The notes under the pieces were generated by a model. It was not told the origin of the DNA, searched no databases, and was given only the letters and a program-made list of their open reading frames with translations. DNA of 64,000 nt from Verrucomicrobiota bacterium (lineage in GTDB: Bacteria > Verrucomicrobiota > Verrucomicrobiia > Methylacidiphilales > UBA1321), in NCBI GenBank assembly GCA_013286145.1, contig JABDGH010000008.1, positions 1 to 64,000 on the forward strand. The letters run 5' to 3'. The translations under genes were made by a program, and so were the position numbers. Below, piece by piece: positions 20,875 through 31,021 of this stretch. Position 1 is the stretch's first letter, and each line of letters begins with the position of its first letter.

Positions 20875-22683
20875 ATGGCTGGACATGAAAAAGCGGGCAT
20901 TCTCGGCATTGAGGGCGGTGGAACCAAAACGACCTGGGCTTTGTTCACTGCCAACCAAGTTGTTGCACGAGGTGAAACCGGGCCGGGCAATACGCTTCTG
21001 TTGACCGACGCGGCCCTCGAACGTCTGTTCCGAGAAATCCGACGGAAGGCGGGAGTACGCATCAAGGCCATTGGCGGAGCCTTTGCCGGATGCCAGCTTG
21101 CCGCTGAACAAGCGCGTGTTGAAAAAATCATTCATCGTGTCTGGCCGCAGGCGCAATCGGTGCGTGTGATGGAAGATACGCGCTCCGTTCTCGTGGCGGC
21201 GTTCGGAGAAGTACCGGGCATTGTGGTTATCGCGGGCACCGGTTCAAATGTTGCGGGACAAAAATCGACCCATGAACCCGTGGAGAAAGCAGGCGGTTGG
21301 GGACATCTCTTTTCGGATCGCGGCAGTGCTTACGACCTGGCCCGGCGCGGTCTCGAATGCGCGTTTAACCGTTACGATGAAAGCAAAAAAACCTCTCTTC
21401 TCGCGCAGGAATACCTGACCGCCACGGGAAAAACTTCGCTGGAGGAACTCGTCCCCTTTATCTTAAGCGATACGAGTAAAACCGTCGTGGCCCAATGGGC
21501 GCGATGTGTTTTTTCTGCTGCACAAAAGGGTGATCGTGATGCTCGTTCGTTGCTCGACCATGCGGTTACTGCCCTGGCGGAACGAGTTGAGTTTCTTGCG
21601 CGACGGCTCAAGTTTACTCATCCAAAAGTGGCGCTGACGGGAGGTCTCTTTGAAAATCAGCCTGAGTATCGTGCGCGATTTCAACGTGCCTTACACCGGA
21701 TATGTCCACGCGCCAGGACGTTTCTTTTAACAGTGCCGGGAATTTTTGGTGCGGCCCGGCTCGCCGGATTGGCAACGCTTCCGGCCAACAAAACGACCAC
21801 GGAGAAAAAAGCGTCCGTCTCCAGTCCGGCCCAGCTTGCCGCTTTTGCCCAGGCATCGACCGAGCAACGCAATCCCCGTTCACGCGGATTGGATCGCAGA
21901 TCCATTTCGCAATTGGTCGATCTCTTTATCCGCGAGGAACGCCAAGTCGAAAAGGCTCTCGCAGCTCAGTCCCCGCAAATCACAAAAGCAGCGACTCTTG
22001 CGGCGAAGCATCTTTGTCAGGGTGGACGTCTTTTTTATGTCGGAGCAGGAACAAGTGGGCGCTTGGGAGTCGTCGATGCGAGCGAAATGCCACCCACCTT
22101 CAACGCGCCCCCAGAACAGATTCAAGCCATCATCGCCGGAGGCCCGGCTGCCGTCTTCCGGAGCCAGGAAGGCGCGGAGGATGCGCGTGAAGCAGGCGCA
22201 GCCGAGTTGCGAATACGTGGTTTGACCAAGCGCGATGTCGTCTGCGGGATTGCGGCGAGCGGCCAGACGCCTTTCGTGCTTGGCGCGTTGGAGTTTGCCC
22301 GGAGGAAGGGAGCGGGAACGATTCTGCTGTCGTGTAATCCGAAACGCTCGATTCGCGTGCCGGTCGATGTCGAGATTGATCTGCCGACGGGGCCGGAACT
22401 TGTCACGGGTTCAACGCGCCTGAAGGCGGGCACCGCCACCAAGCTTGTTTTGAACATGCTCAGCACCATCGCGATGGTTCGCCTGGGCCGTGTGAGGGAC
22501 AACTTGATGGTGAACGTCCAGGCGACCAATGACAAACTCCGCGCTCGTGCCGTGCGTCTTGTTCAGGCTTTGACCCAAAGCACCTATGCCGAGGCTCAAG
22601 CTGTCCTGGAAGCGCACAACTGGCGTGTCACTACGGCTGCGGAAGTGATTTCTAAAACCGCCAAAGTCTCTCGTAAAAGATAA
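20875..22683 (+). CDS. murQ: Fused BadF/BadG-type sugar kinase + N-acetylmuramic acid 6-phosphate etherase (MurQ)
   Basis: N-terminal GILGIEGGGTKTTWALF and VVIAGTGSNVAG (kinase); C-terminal GGRLFYVGAGTSGRLGVVDASEMPPTF and GPELVTGSTRLKAGTATKLVLNMLST (MurQ). Confidence 0.9.
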   Translation: MAGHEKAGILGIEGGGTKTTWALFTANQVVARGETGPGNTLLLTDAALERLFREIRRKAGVRIKAIGGAFAGCQLAAEQARVEKIIHRVWPQAQSVRVMEDTRSVLVAAFGEVPGIVVIAGTGSNVAGQKSTHEPVEKAGGWGHLFSDRGSAYDLARRGLECAFNRYDESKKTSLLAQEYLTATGKTSLEELVPFILSDTSKTVVAQWARCVFSAAQKGDRDARSLLDHAVTALAERVEFLARRLKFTHPKVALTGGLFENQPEYRARFQRALHRICPRARTFLLTVPGIFGAARLAGLATLPANKTTTEKKASVSSPAQLAAFAQASTEQRNPRSRGLDRRSISQLVDLFIREERQVEKALAAQSPQITKAATLAAKHLCQGGRLFYVGAGTSGRLGVVDASEMPPTFNAPPEQIQAIIAGGPAAVFRSQEGAEDAREAGAAELRIRGLTKRDVVCGIAASGQTPFVLGALEFARRKGAGTILLSCNPKRSIRVPVDVEIDLPTGPELVTGSTRLKAGTATKLVLNMLSTIAMVRLGRVRDNLMVNVQATNDKLRARAVRLVQALTQSTYAEAQAVLEAHNWRVTTAAEVISKTAKVSRKR

Positions 22684-22792
22684 AGCTTCGTGGAAGCCGA
22701 CATTACAAAATGTAATCAAGAGGCGTCATTAGTCTCTTCTGAGGCTAGGAGATGATTGACTTTTTATCGAAAAATAATTTAAATCTATCCGC

Positions 22793-24775
22793 GTGCGTTG
22801 GCCTATTTATTTGATTGGTTTTGGAGTCTGGATCTTTGTAACTCCGGCGTCTCTTCTTCGCGCGGAACCGACTCCTCAAGAACAGTATCTCAATATCTAC
22901 GTCGCGATTCACACGGCGGGCGAACTCGAAAAGCGGGGCGATTATCGCGGTGCTCTGGATGGGTTTAAAGACTGTTATACCAAGCTGCAAAAAATCCATT
23001 TAGACAATCCCGATTGGGAAACGGCCATGGTGACCGCGCGCCTGCGCGATTTCAAAGAAAAGATCACAGATTTACAGCCCAAGGTTGACGCGATGGCTCC
23101 TGAGCCTGCGCCGACTCCTCCGACTCCGCCGGAACCAAATCCTGGAGCAAACAATCCTGCTGCGAATGTTTCTCCTTCACCTACTGATCCCACTGCTTCC
23201 CTCCAACAGCAATTGGCTGATTTGAAACAAAAATTGGAGGACATGACGGCCAAATATCAAGATTCTCGAACTGAAGTGCAGACCCTTCGCGCACAACTCA
23301 AGACGGTGACCGAGCAACTGGCCGCGGCAAACAGCCAGCAATCGATGGATAATAGCATGGGTAAACTTTTGGCTGAAAATAAGGCCTTGAGCGATAAGCT
23401 GGCCGATGCGCAAAAGCAGCTCGAGCAAATCAAATCACCCCAGGCCATGACGTTGTTGCGGGCCAAATTGAAAAATACCGAGGATAACCTGGCTGTCGCC
23501 CAGGCTAACAATCAGGCCTTGCAGCAAACGACCAACACCTTGAAGGCACAATTGGATCAGGCACAAACCGACCTGACTGAGGCCAATCAGAAGCTTGCCT
23601 CCACTTCCGTGACCAGCCCGGAATACGCGACGATCAAACACGAAAACGAAACCATGCGCGGCATCCTGACACGTGAAATTCAGGAGCAGGCCCACCGGGA
23701 TATGGCCAAACGTCTTTATCAGGAAGAATTCGATAATCTCAAGATCAAGTCGAAGGTTCTGCAGGAGAAGGTTGATATTCTCGCAACGCCCATGACTGCT
23801 CCTGCGAATGACGCGGAACGGGTTCTTTTGGCCAGTCTCAAAGTGCCCGGCATGGAGGCACCGAGCAACGTCCTGACAGCGACAAATACTCCTCCGGTTT
23901 CCCCCTCACCGGATGATTCGACGAATACACCGCCCGTTACCGTGATGGGTGATACTAATAATCCGACACCTCCATCCGGGGATACGAATGCACCTCCTTT
24001 GACCTCAACCAATTCAACAAATATGGATGCGGGGACTACTGGCACCGCGCCTGCGACCGATACCAATACGGCGCCTAATCCGGCTCCGCCGGACATGGGT
24101 GACAAGACCGTGTCTAATATTCCCGGTGCCACCACGGTGATCAAAGACACGAAGATCGTACAGAACGATAACTCCAAGCAACCGGATTTTACGCAATATG
24201 CCAACCATCCCCGTCTTCCCGATGACATGCGCGACACGGCCCAGCAAGCGGCTGATTTTTTCAAGGCGCAGCGTTATGACGAGGCATCCGACAAGTACCA
24301 GGTCATTATCGATAAATATCCCGAATCGCTTTACGCGTGGAGCAACTTGGGCGTGGTTCGTTTTCAACAGGGCAAGCTGAACGAGGCGCTCAGGGCCTTG
24401 CAACAGGCGGTCAAGCTTTCGCCCACCGACGCCTTTTCGTACATGAACCTCGGCATCGTCTATTACCAGTTGAACCAGTATGAAAGCGCCATCGATGCCC
24501 TGCAGCGGGCGCTCGCTCTGGATCCCAACAATGCCAAGGCCCACAATTATCTCGGTTGCGCTTGCTCGCAAAAAGGCTGGCAGGAAGTCGCGGAAAAAGA
24601 ATTCCGCAAGGCGATCGATATCGATGAGACCTTTGGCGACGCGCATTTCAATCTCGCGCTGGTTTATGCCACGTCCAAGCCGCCCTCTCTCGAACTGGCC
24701 CGCCGTCATTATAACCGCGCGGTGGAACTCGGCATTTCCAAGGACGCCCGCCTGGAAAAATTGCTGCAACCCTAG
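22793..24775 (+). CDS. Secreted coiled-coil protein with T/N/P-rich linker and C-terminal TPR domain
   Basis: Signal-like N-terminus; long heptad-rich region; TNTPPVSPSPDDSTNTPP linker; TPR repeats (YAWSNLGVVRFQQGKLNEALRALQQAVKLSPTDAFSYMNLGIVYYQL). Confidence 0.85.
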   Translation: MRWPIYLIGFGVWIFVTPASLLRAEPTPQEQYLNIYVAIHTAGELEKRGDYRGALDGFKDCYTKLQKIHLDNPDWETAMVTARLRDFKEKITDLQPKVDAMAPEPAPTPPTPPEPNPGANNPAANVSPSPTDPTASLQQQLADLKQKLEDMTAKYQDSRTEVQTLRAQLKTVTEQLAAANSQQSMDNSMGKLLAENKALSDKLADAQKQLEQIKSPQAMTLLRAKLKNTEDNLAVAQANNQALQQTTNTLKAQLDQAQTDLTEANQKLASTSVTSPEYATIKHENETMRGILTREIQEQAHRDMAKRLYQEEFDNLKIKSKVLQEKVDILATPMTAPANDAERVLLASLKVPGMEAPSNVLTATNTPPVSPSPDDSTNTPPVTVMGDTNNPTPPSGDTNAPPLTSTNSTNMDAGTTGTAPATDTNTAPNPAPPDMGDKTVSNIPGATTVIKDTKIVQNDNSKQPDFTQYANHPRLPDDMRDTAQQAADFFKAQRYDEASDKYQVIIDKYPESLYAWSNLGVVRFQQGKLNEALRALQQAVKLSPTDAFSYMNLGIVYYQLNQYESAIDALQRALALDPNNAKAHNYLGCACSQKGWQEVAEKEFRKAIDIDETFGDAHFNLALVYATSKPPSLELARRHYNRAVELGISKDARLEKLLQP

Positions 24776-24934
24776 TCGGTCAAATCGATTTTGAAGCGAT
24801 CACGTAAAAATTTCCCAAGCGTCGATGTGCGAAATAACATATATTTCGTTTGAACTTCTCTCTTATCTCAAGCAGGTTTGATTTTGCCTTTTGAAGAAAG
24901 AGGATGCTCGAGTCGAAGCCTTATCCCTATTTTT

Positions 24935-25393
24935 ATGCAAATCAGCAGCCTGCTTAAGCCGGAACAGATCAAGCTCGAATTGGGGCAGCAAAAACGATGC
25001 AACGCCATCAACGAAGTTGCCCAGCTTCTGCAAACGAATCCCAACGTCACCAATTTCGCTGGTTTTTACGAAGAGCTGCTGGCGCGTGAACGGATCGAAT
25101 CGACCTGTCTCGGTAATGAAATCGCTTTTCCCCATGCCCGCACCGACTACCTCAAAGGCATGGTCCTGGCCATCGGGCGCAGTCCCCAGGGTGTCTGGTT
25201 TGAGAATTCGGGCCAGACGGTAAAACTCATTTTCGTCATCGGCACACCCAAACGAATGGTCACCGATTATCTCAGTATCGTGGGCGGCCTGGCGCGTCTC
25301 CTCAAGGATAACTCGACCCGCGAACATCTCATCTCCGCGCCCACCGTTGAAGAATTCATCGCGACGCTGACCCAGGCTGAACTGGCGCGGTAA
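24935..25393 (+). CDS. PTS sugar transporter subunit IIA (EIIA-Ntr/PtsN-like)
   Basis: IESTCLGNEIAFPHARTDYLKGMVLAIGRSPQGV contains the phospho-His region of EIIA-Fru/Ntr. Confidence 0.85.
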   Translation: MQISSLLKPEQIKLELGQQKRCNAINEVAQLLQTNPNVTNFAGFYEELLARERIESTCLGNEIAFPHARTDYLKGMVLAIGRSPQGVWFENSGQTVKLIFVIGTPKRMVTDYLSIVGGLARLLKDNSTREHLISAPTVEEFIATLTQAELAR

Positions 25394-25399
25394 AAAGAG

Positions 25400-26623
25400 T
25401 TAGCGCCGACGGACGCCGAAGCTGTAGCCCTTGCCAGCGCGACCGCCGCGAATATTTCCCGCTTTGCCGACGACGTGCTTTTTCTTGTCGTCGAGCGCGA
25501 GGGAATAGACGTAAGTGAAATTTTCGATTTTGACGCGGGGGATTTCCTGGCCGATGAACCGTTCAATGGCGGCCACATCGGGACCCTCTTCCGCCGTCAT
25601 TAACGTGAACGCATCGCCATCGGACTGCGCGCGGCCAGTGCGCCCGATACGATGGACATAATCTTCGGGATGCTGTGGCACATCGTAATTGATGACATGG
25701 CTGATGCCCGCCACGTCGATGCCGCGCGACGCGATGTCGGTGGCGACCATGACCTCGTATTTGCCATTGCGAAAACCATCCAACGCTTCCTGCCGTTCTG
25801 TTTGCGAGCGATTGGAGTGGAGTACCGCGACGGAATGTTGCGACGATTTCAGCTGCGATGCAATCCGGTCGGCGGCATGTTTGGTGCGGACGAAAATCAG
25901 CACAGAATCAAAATTAGTTTTCTTGAGGAGTTCGACCAACAGGTCGTATTTTTGCACGGCGGCAACGGGATAAAGCGCATGCGTCACGGTCTCGGCAGGC
26001 GAACGTCGCGCGCCGATCTCAATCTTTTCAGGTGTGCGCAAAGCCCACTCGGTCAATCGCGCAATTTCGGGCGGCATCGTGGCGGAGAAAAGGAGCGTCT
26101 GGCGTTCGCGCGAAATGAGTTCGATAATGCGCCGCACATCGGGCATGAAACCCATGTCGAGCATCCGGTCGGCTTCGTCGAGAACGAGATGCTGGATCGT
26201 ATCGAGCTTCACGTTGCCCTGTTCGATATGATCGAGAAGACGGCCCGGAGTCGCCACCAGCACATCCATGCCGCGCTTGAGATCGGTCAATTGCTGGCCA
26301 TACCCAACGCCGCCGTAAATAACCGTGGTGCGAATATCGGAAAAGCGCGAGTAATCGCGGAAGGCCGTTTCCACCTGTGCAGCCAATTCGCGGGTTGGTT
26401 CCAAGATCAGCACGCGCAAGGCACCGTGATGTTTCAACTGCGTGAGAAGCGGCAATGCGAAGGCCGCCGTTTTGCCGGTGCCGGTTTGCGAAGCGCCGAT
26501 GAGATCTTTGCCGCCGAGAATAATGGGGAACGCGCGTAACTGAATCGGCGTCGGGTCTATATAACCCATGGATTGGACGCCGTGGACGACTTCCTCAGAG
26601 AGACCTAGATTTTGGAATGACAT
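25400..26623 (-). CDS. DEAD-box ATP-dependent RNA helicase (RhlE-like)
   Basis: Q motif, GASQTGTGKTAAFALPLL, VLDEADRMLDMGF, SAT, HRIGRTGRAQSDGDA. Confidence 0.95.
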   Translation of the reverse strand: MSFQNLGLSEEVVHGVQSMGYIDPTPIQLRAFPIILGGKDLIGASQTGTGKTAAFALPLLTQLKHHGALRVLILEPTRELAAQVETAFRDYSRFSDIRTTVIYGGVGYGQQLTDLKRGMDVLVATPGRLLDHIEQGNVKLDTIQHLVLDEADRMLDMGFMPDVRRIIELISRERQTLLFSATMPPEIARLTEWALRTPEKIEIGARRSPAETVTHALYPVAAVQKYDLLVELLKKTNFDSVLIFVRTKHAADRIASQLKSSQHSVAVLHSNRSQTERQEALDGFRNGKYEVMVATDIASRGIDVAGISHVINYDVPQHPEDYVHRIGRTGRAQSDGDAFTLMTAEEGPDVAAIERFIGQEIPRVKIENFTYVYSLALDDKKKHVVGKAGNIRGGRAGKGYSFGVRRR

Positions 26624-26628
26624 GGGAT

Positions 26629-27747
26629 TTAGGTGGCTGGGCGCGCGGGGAGTTGTTCGAGGGCGGTTTTGTTATCGGGGAATTTTTTGAGGATCATCAG
26701 CAACCGCTCCATTTGCGCCTGCACCGGCAGACCATGAAGGCCGCGCCGAATGGTCGTCACCTTATCTAAAATGGCCTTGGGCAGAAGCAGCTCTTCGCGA
26801 CGGGTACCCGATTTTTCAATATCGATGGCGGGGTAAACCCGGGCTTCGGCAAGGCGGCGATCGAGCACGATCTCCATGTTGCCGGTGCCTTTGAACTCCT
26901 GGAAAATGACTTCGTCCATGCGCGATCCGGTGTCGATCAGCGCCGTTGCGACGATGGTCAGGGCGCCGGCTTCCTCGGTCTGGCGGGCGGCGGCAAAAAT
27001 CTTGCGCGGAATTTCGAGCGCGCGGGAACTGATACCGCCGCTCATCGTGTTGCCCTTCGCCCCGGCATTAAAGGCACGGCCCAGGCGCGTGATCGAATCG
27101 AGCAGGATGAAGACATCGCGACCGCTTTCGACCAACCGCTTGGCGCGTTCGATCACCAGCCGGGCCAGTCGCACATGGCTCGCGTTTTCCTGGTCGTTCG
27201 AGGACGACCAGAGTTCGCCGCGTCCGGCCAAAAATTGGCGGAAGTCGGTCACTTCCTCGGGTCGTTCATCGACGAGGACGATCATCAAAAAGGTATCGGG
27301 AGAATTGCTCAGCACCGCGTCGGCGATGGCCTGCATCAGCATCGTTTTGCCCGAGCGGGGCGAAGAGACGATCAGGCCGCGCTGGCCATGGCCGATGGGC
27401 GTCATCAAGTCGAGCACACGGGCGGAAAGTTTGTCGGCATTGGTTTCGAGCTTCACCCAGCGGTTCGGATTGATCGTGGTCAATTCCTCAAAAGGAAGCT
27501 GGTCGCGGTACAAGTCGATGGCGCGGTCGTTGACCTGCTGCAACTCGATCAACTGCGGGCCGCGCCCGTTGGCGATGCTCACGCCAGAGAGTTGCACGCC
27601 GTCGCGCAAGCCGTTGCGCTTGATCATATCGGGCGGCACAAAGACATCCTGCGGCGTTGGCGCGCTGCCCCGTTCGGGTCTGCGCAAGAAGCCGTAACCT
27701 TTATCGTGAATTTCTAAGATGCCCGCTACGGGCGACGAATCTGACAT
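26629..27747 (-). CDS. rho: Transcription termination factor Rho
   Basis: GILEIHDKGYGFLRRPERG, GQRGLIVSSPRSGKTMLMQAIADA, MIVLVDERPEEVTDFRQ, SGGISSRALEIPRKIFAAARQ. Start taken as MSDSSPVAG. Confidence 0.95.
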   Translation of the reverse strand: MSDSSPVAGILEIHDKGYGFLRRPERGSAPTPQDVFVPPDMIKRNGLRDGVQLSGVSIANGRGPQLIELQQVNDRAIDLYRDQLPFEELTTINPNRWVKLETNADKLSARVLDLMTPIGHGQRGLIVSSPRSGKTMLMQAIADAVLSNSPDTFLMIVLVDERPEEVTDFRQFLAGRGELWSSSNDQENASHVRLARLVIERAKRLVESGRDVFILLDSITRLGRAFNAGAKGNTMSGGISSRALEIPRKIFAAARQTEEAGALTIVATALIDTGSRMDEVIFQEFKGTGNMEIVLDRRLAEARVYPAIDIEKSGTRREELLLPKAILDKVTTIRRGLHGLPVQAQMERLLMILKKFPDNKTALEQLPARPAT

Positions 27748-27848
27748 GGTGGGAAAACGTACCGCCGACGGGCAGTACTCCCGCAACTTGGACTATTCCG
27801 CCCCCTAAAGCAAGGATTTATTTCACCCCCATGGTTCTCTTCAAGCAA

Positions 27849-27876
27849 CTGATCCCTCGACAAGATCGGGATGACT
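27849..27876. repeat. Half-copy of the palindromic element between divergent rho and purB
   Basis: ctgatccctcgacaagatcgggatgact, one substitution from the family arm. Confidence 0.75.
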
Positions 27877-27893
27877 GATCTTTAGTAGTACCC

Positions 27894-29189
27894 ATGATTC
27901 CCCGTTATTCTCGGGCCGAAATGGCCGCCCTTTGGAGCGAAGAAGCCAAGCTCAAACACTGGCTCGAAATTGAAGTACTCGCCTGCGAAGGCATGGCCTG
28001 GTTCGGCCATATCCCGGCGGAGGACGCGAAGACCATCCGCGCCAAGGCAAAGTTCGACATTGCGAAGGTGCACGAGAACGAGAAGCGCACCAACCACGAT
28101 GTCATCGCATTTTTGGAGGAGGTCGCTTCGCACGTCGGGCCAGCAGGCCGGTTCATTCATCGTGGCCTGACTTCGTCCGATCTGCTCGACACCACGCTTG
28201 CGCTGCAACTGACCGCGAGCGCCGATCTGTTGCTCGCCGATCTGGGCCGCCTGTGCGAAGCCGTGGCCGTTCGCGCGAAGGAACATAAATTCACGCCGAT
28301 GATGGGTCGCTCGCATGGCATCCATGCCGAGCCGATCACTTACGGACTCAAGCTTGCGCTCATGTACGACGAATTCGGTCGCGCCGAACGGCGTCTCATT
28401 GAGGCGCGAGATCAGATTGCCGTCGGCAAGCTCTCCGGCGCGGTCGGCACCCACGCGCATCTCGACCCCCAGGTCGAAGAATACGTTTGCAAAAAACTGG
28501 GGCTTAACGCGGCGGACATCTCCACGCAAATCATCCAGCGTGACCGGCACGCCCATTTCATGAACACGCTGGCGCTCATCGCCAGCAGCATTGACCGCTG
28601 GGCGACCGAATTTCGCCATCTGCAACGCACCGAGGTACTCGAAGTGGAGGAATTTTTCGCTGAGGGCCAGAAAGGCAGCAGCGCTATGCCTCACAAGCGC
28701 AATCCAATCACAGGCGAAAAATTGAGCGGTCTCGCGCGGGTCATTCGCGGCAATGCCGTGGCGGCACTGGAGAACGTGGCGCTCTGGCACGAACGCGATA
28801 TTTCCCATTCCTCGGTGGAGCGGATCATTTTCCCGGACAGTTGCGAACTGCTCAGCTACATGCTCGTTCTGCTTACTGATCTCGTTGCGCGGCAAATAGT
28901 CTATCCCGAGAACATGGCGGCGAACCTGGCCAAGTCGAAGGGACTCATTTTTTCCCAGACGGTGCTGCTCGCTCTCGCTGACAAGGGTCTTCCGCGCCAG
29001 ACGGCTTATGAAGCGGTGCAGGCTGCCTCTATGGCGTGTTGGCGCGGCACTGAAGCGCTCCAGGTTCATCTCAAGAAATCGAAGGAAATTCGTTCCGTTC
29101 TATCCGAAAAGGAGATCGACGAGCTTTGTTCGCCCGAGCGTCATTTCCGTTACGTGGATGATACGTTTAAGAAATTGGGGTTGGCGTAA
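27894..29189 (+). CDS. purB: Adenylosuccinate lyase
   Basis: IHRGLTSSDLLDTTLALQL, GRSHGIHAEPITYGLKLALMYDEFGR, GSSAMPHKRNPITGEKLSGLARVIRG. Confidence 0.96.
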   Translation: MIPRYSRAEMAALWSEEAKLKHWLEIEVLACEGMAWFGHIPAEDAKTIRAKAKFDIAKVHENEKRTNHDVIAFLEEVASHVGPAGRFIHRGLTSSDLLDTTLALQLTASADLLLADLGRLCEAVAVRAKEHKFTPMMGRSHGIHAEPITYGLKLALMYDEFGRAERRLIEARDQIAVGKLSGAVGTHAHLDPQVEEYVCKKLGLNAADISTQIIQRDRHAHFMNTLALIASSIDRWATEFRHLQRTEVLEVEEFFAEGQKGSSAMPHKRNPITGEKLSGLARVIRGNAVAALENVALWHERDISHSSVERIIFPDSCELLSYMLVLLTDLVARQIVYPENMAANLAKSKGLIFSQTVLLALADKGLPRQTAYEAVQAASMACWRGTEALQVHLKKSKEIRSVLSEKEIDELCSPERHFRYVDDTFKKLGLA

Positions 29190-29293
29190 TAACAAAGTTC
29201 TGGCCGGTATCATGGTGATGCCTATTAGGACACGCTAAATTCAGTTGTACGCATCTCCAACTAAGAGTATCCTGACTTACTAGGAAAAAAACT

Positions 29294-29584
29294 ATGCAGC
29301 ATCCTTTCTTCGCTTTCGGTCTTCCTCACGGGATGGAATGGTTTTGGATCGCGCTGATCGTCATCCTGCTTTTCGGCGCGGACAAGCTGCCCAAACTGGC
29401 CCGCGGGCTTGGCAAGAGCCTCGGCGAATTCAAGAAGGCCAAGGAAGATTTCGAAAAAGAAATTCACAGTGCCGCCTCGGAAACCGACGCCAAGAAAATT
29501 GAGGATAAGAATCAAATTGGCGGCGCTTCCACGACTCCTGTCAACTCGGCGACTTCCGTCAACGATCTGACCAAAAAGATCTAA
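29294..29584 (+). CDS. tatA: Twin-arginine translocase TatA/TatE subunit
   Basis: MEWFWIALIVILLFGADKLPKLARGLGKSLGEFKKAKEDFEKE. Confidence 0.93.
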   Translation: MQHPFFAFGLPHGMEWFWIALIVILLFGADKLPKLARGLGKSLGEFKKAKEDFEKEIHSAASETDAKKIEDKNQIGGASTTPVNSATSVNDLTKKI

Positions 29585-30902
29585 GGGCCGCGAGATTGGT
29601 CAGCGCCAGTAACACGGCCATTGTAATCGCAGCGATTCCCACGTCCTCGATCAGCAGCGATGGTCCGAGTTTGCTGAGCAACCTGCCATCCAGGTTCACG
29701 GCCAGACCAAGCAGAAAACTCACGGTCGTGCAGAGATTCCTTAAAGCGAAAACGCGTCCTCTGCGCGCATCATCGACATCGTTTTGCAGCCGCGACTCGA
29801 TCGGAATCAAAATGAACGCCGAGAGCACACCCATGAAGGCCGCGCCCGCCACGGCTGGGAGATATTCCTGGATTTGTGAAAATCCAAGCAACGCCACGCC
29901 GAGCAAGGCCAGGGCCACATAGGGAAGCGCCTTGCTGCGGCTCCAATATTTCGATGCGCCGCAAATGGCAACGCCCAAGCCAAGCCCCATTCCAATCGCC
30001 GCCATCAGCAATCCAAACGCCAGGATGCTGATTTCAAAAACAGGCGGCCTGGGTGCGAACATGCCAAGAAACTCTTTCAGATAATTGGCTAATGTACGAA
30101 CCGATCCCAAGTCAACCGTCAACACGACTTGTTGCAGGATGGTGATAAGCACCATGGCGCTGATGAAGGAAAAGGCCGAATTGACCAGCACCAGCGCACC
30201 CAATTCCCGTTGTTCGCGCAGCACGCGCCAACCTGCCAGTGAACCGCGCCATGTACTGACTTTGTCAGCCCCTCCCGCATTCGTACGGTCAGGCGAAAGA
30301 TCGGTACGGATATGATAAATGCACCAGGCCGAGGCAAGGAAACCCATCGAGTTGAACAGGAAGCTGCTGCGCGCGCCAAAGATCGAAACGATGAGGCTGG
30401 CAATGGGAATGCCGATGAAATTCGCAATGACCCCGATTAACGAAATGAGCGCGTTGGCAGTGACCAGTTCCCGGCTCGAAACGATTTGAGGCAACGCCGC
30501 TTGTCGCGCTGGAATAAAGAGGCCGTTGAAAGCACCCATCAGGAACACGATGGCATAAACCGCAAACAGATTGTGGGATTGAAACCACAGGTCGAGTATC
30601 GTGAGGGTCAACACGGCCCGCGCGAGATCAGAATAAAACATGACCCAGCGGCGGGAAAAGCGATCCACGATCCAGCCATAGAGCGGCGCAAAGAGGAGTC
30701 CCGGCAACATTGCGCAAAAAGTCACACGTGCGCTGTCTTTGCCCACATCCATACCCTGCTTGATGCCGAGGATCACGTAAAGCAGGGCGAACTGGTAAAA
30801 GCGGTCGCCGAAGCTGCTGATGATCTGGCCGTACCAGAGCCGGGCGAAATTTTTTTCCGCCAGGATACTGCGGAATGTGGCGGGCGGAGGCTCAGGCTTC
30901 AT
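29559..30902 (-). CDS. MFS transporter
   Basis: 447 aa; ILAEKNFARLWYGQIISSFGDRFYQFALLYVI..., PLYGWIVDRFSRRWVMFYSDLARA. Confidence 0.87.
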   Translation of the reverse strand: MKPEPPPATFRSILAEKNFARLWYGQIISSFGDRFYQFALLYVILGIKQGMDVGKDSARVTFCAMLPGLLFAPLYGWIVDRFSRRWVMFYSDLARAVLTLTILDLWFQSHNLFAVYAIVFLMGAFNGLFIPARQAALPQIVSSRELVTANALISLIGVIANFIGIPIASLIVSIFGARSSFLFNSMGFLASAWCIYHIRTDLSPDRTNAGGADKVSTWRGSLAGWRVLREQRELGALVLVNSAFSFISAMVLITILQQVVLTVDLGSVRTLANYLKEFLGMFAPRPPVFEISILAFGLLMAAIGMGLGLGVAICGASKYWSRSKALPYVALALLGVALLGFSQIQEYLPAVAGAAFMGVLSAFILIPIESRLQNDVDDARRGRVFALRNLCTTVSFLLGLAVNLDGRLLSKLGPSLLIEDVGIAAITMAVLLALTNLAALRSFWSDR

Positions 30903-31021
30903 GCAAGAGTGCTAATCAACCACAACCCGCCGAGGAAAGCGTGAGAATTTTACACATCGACCGCAGCGGTGATCATGAACCACCGCTACGATACGACAAG
31001 CCCGGTGCAAAAAAGTGATTA

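Noticed and set aside
27882-29069. 395-aa minus-strand ORF opposite purB, and similar shadow ORFs opposite carB, rhlE and btaA
   Set aside because: Fully overlapped by strongly conserved genes on the other strand; low-complexity shadow composition.
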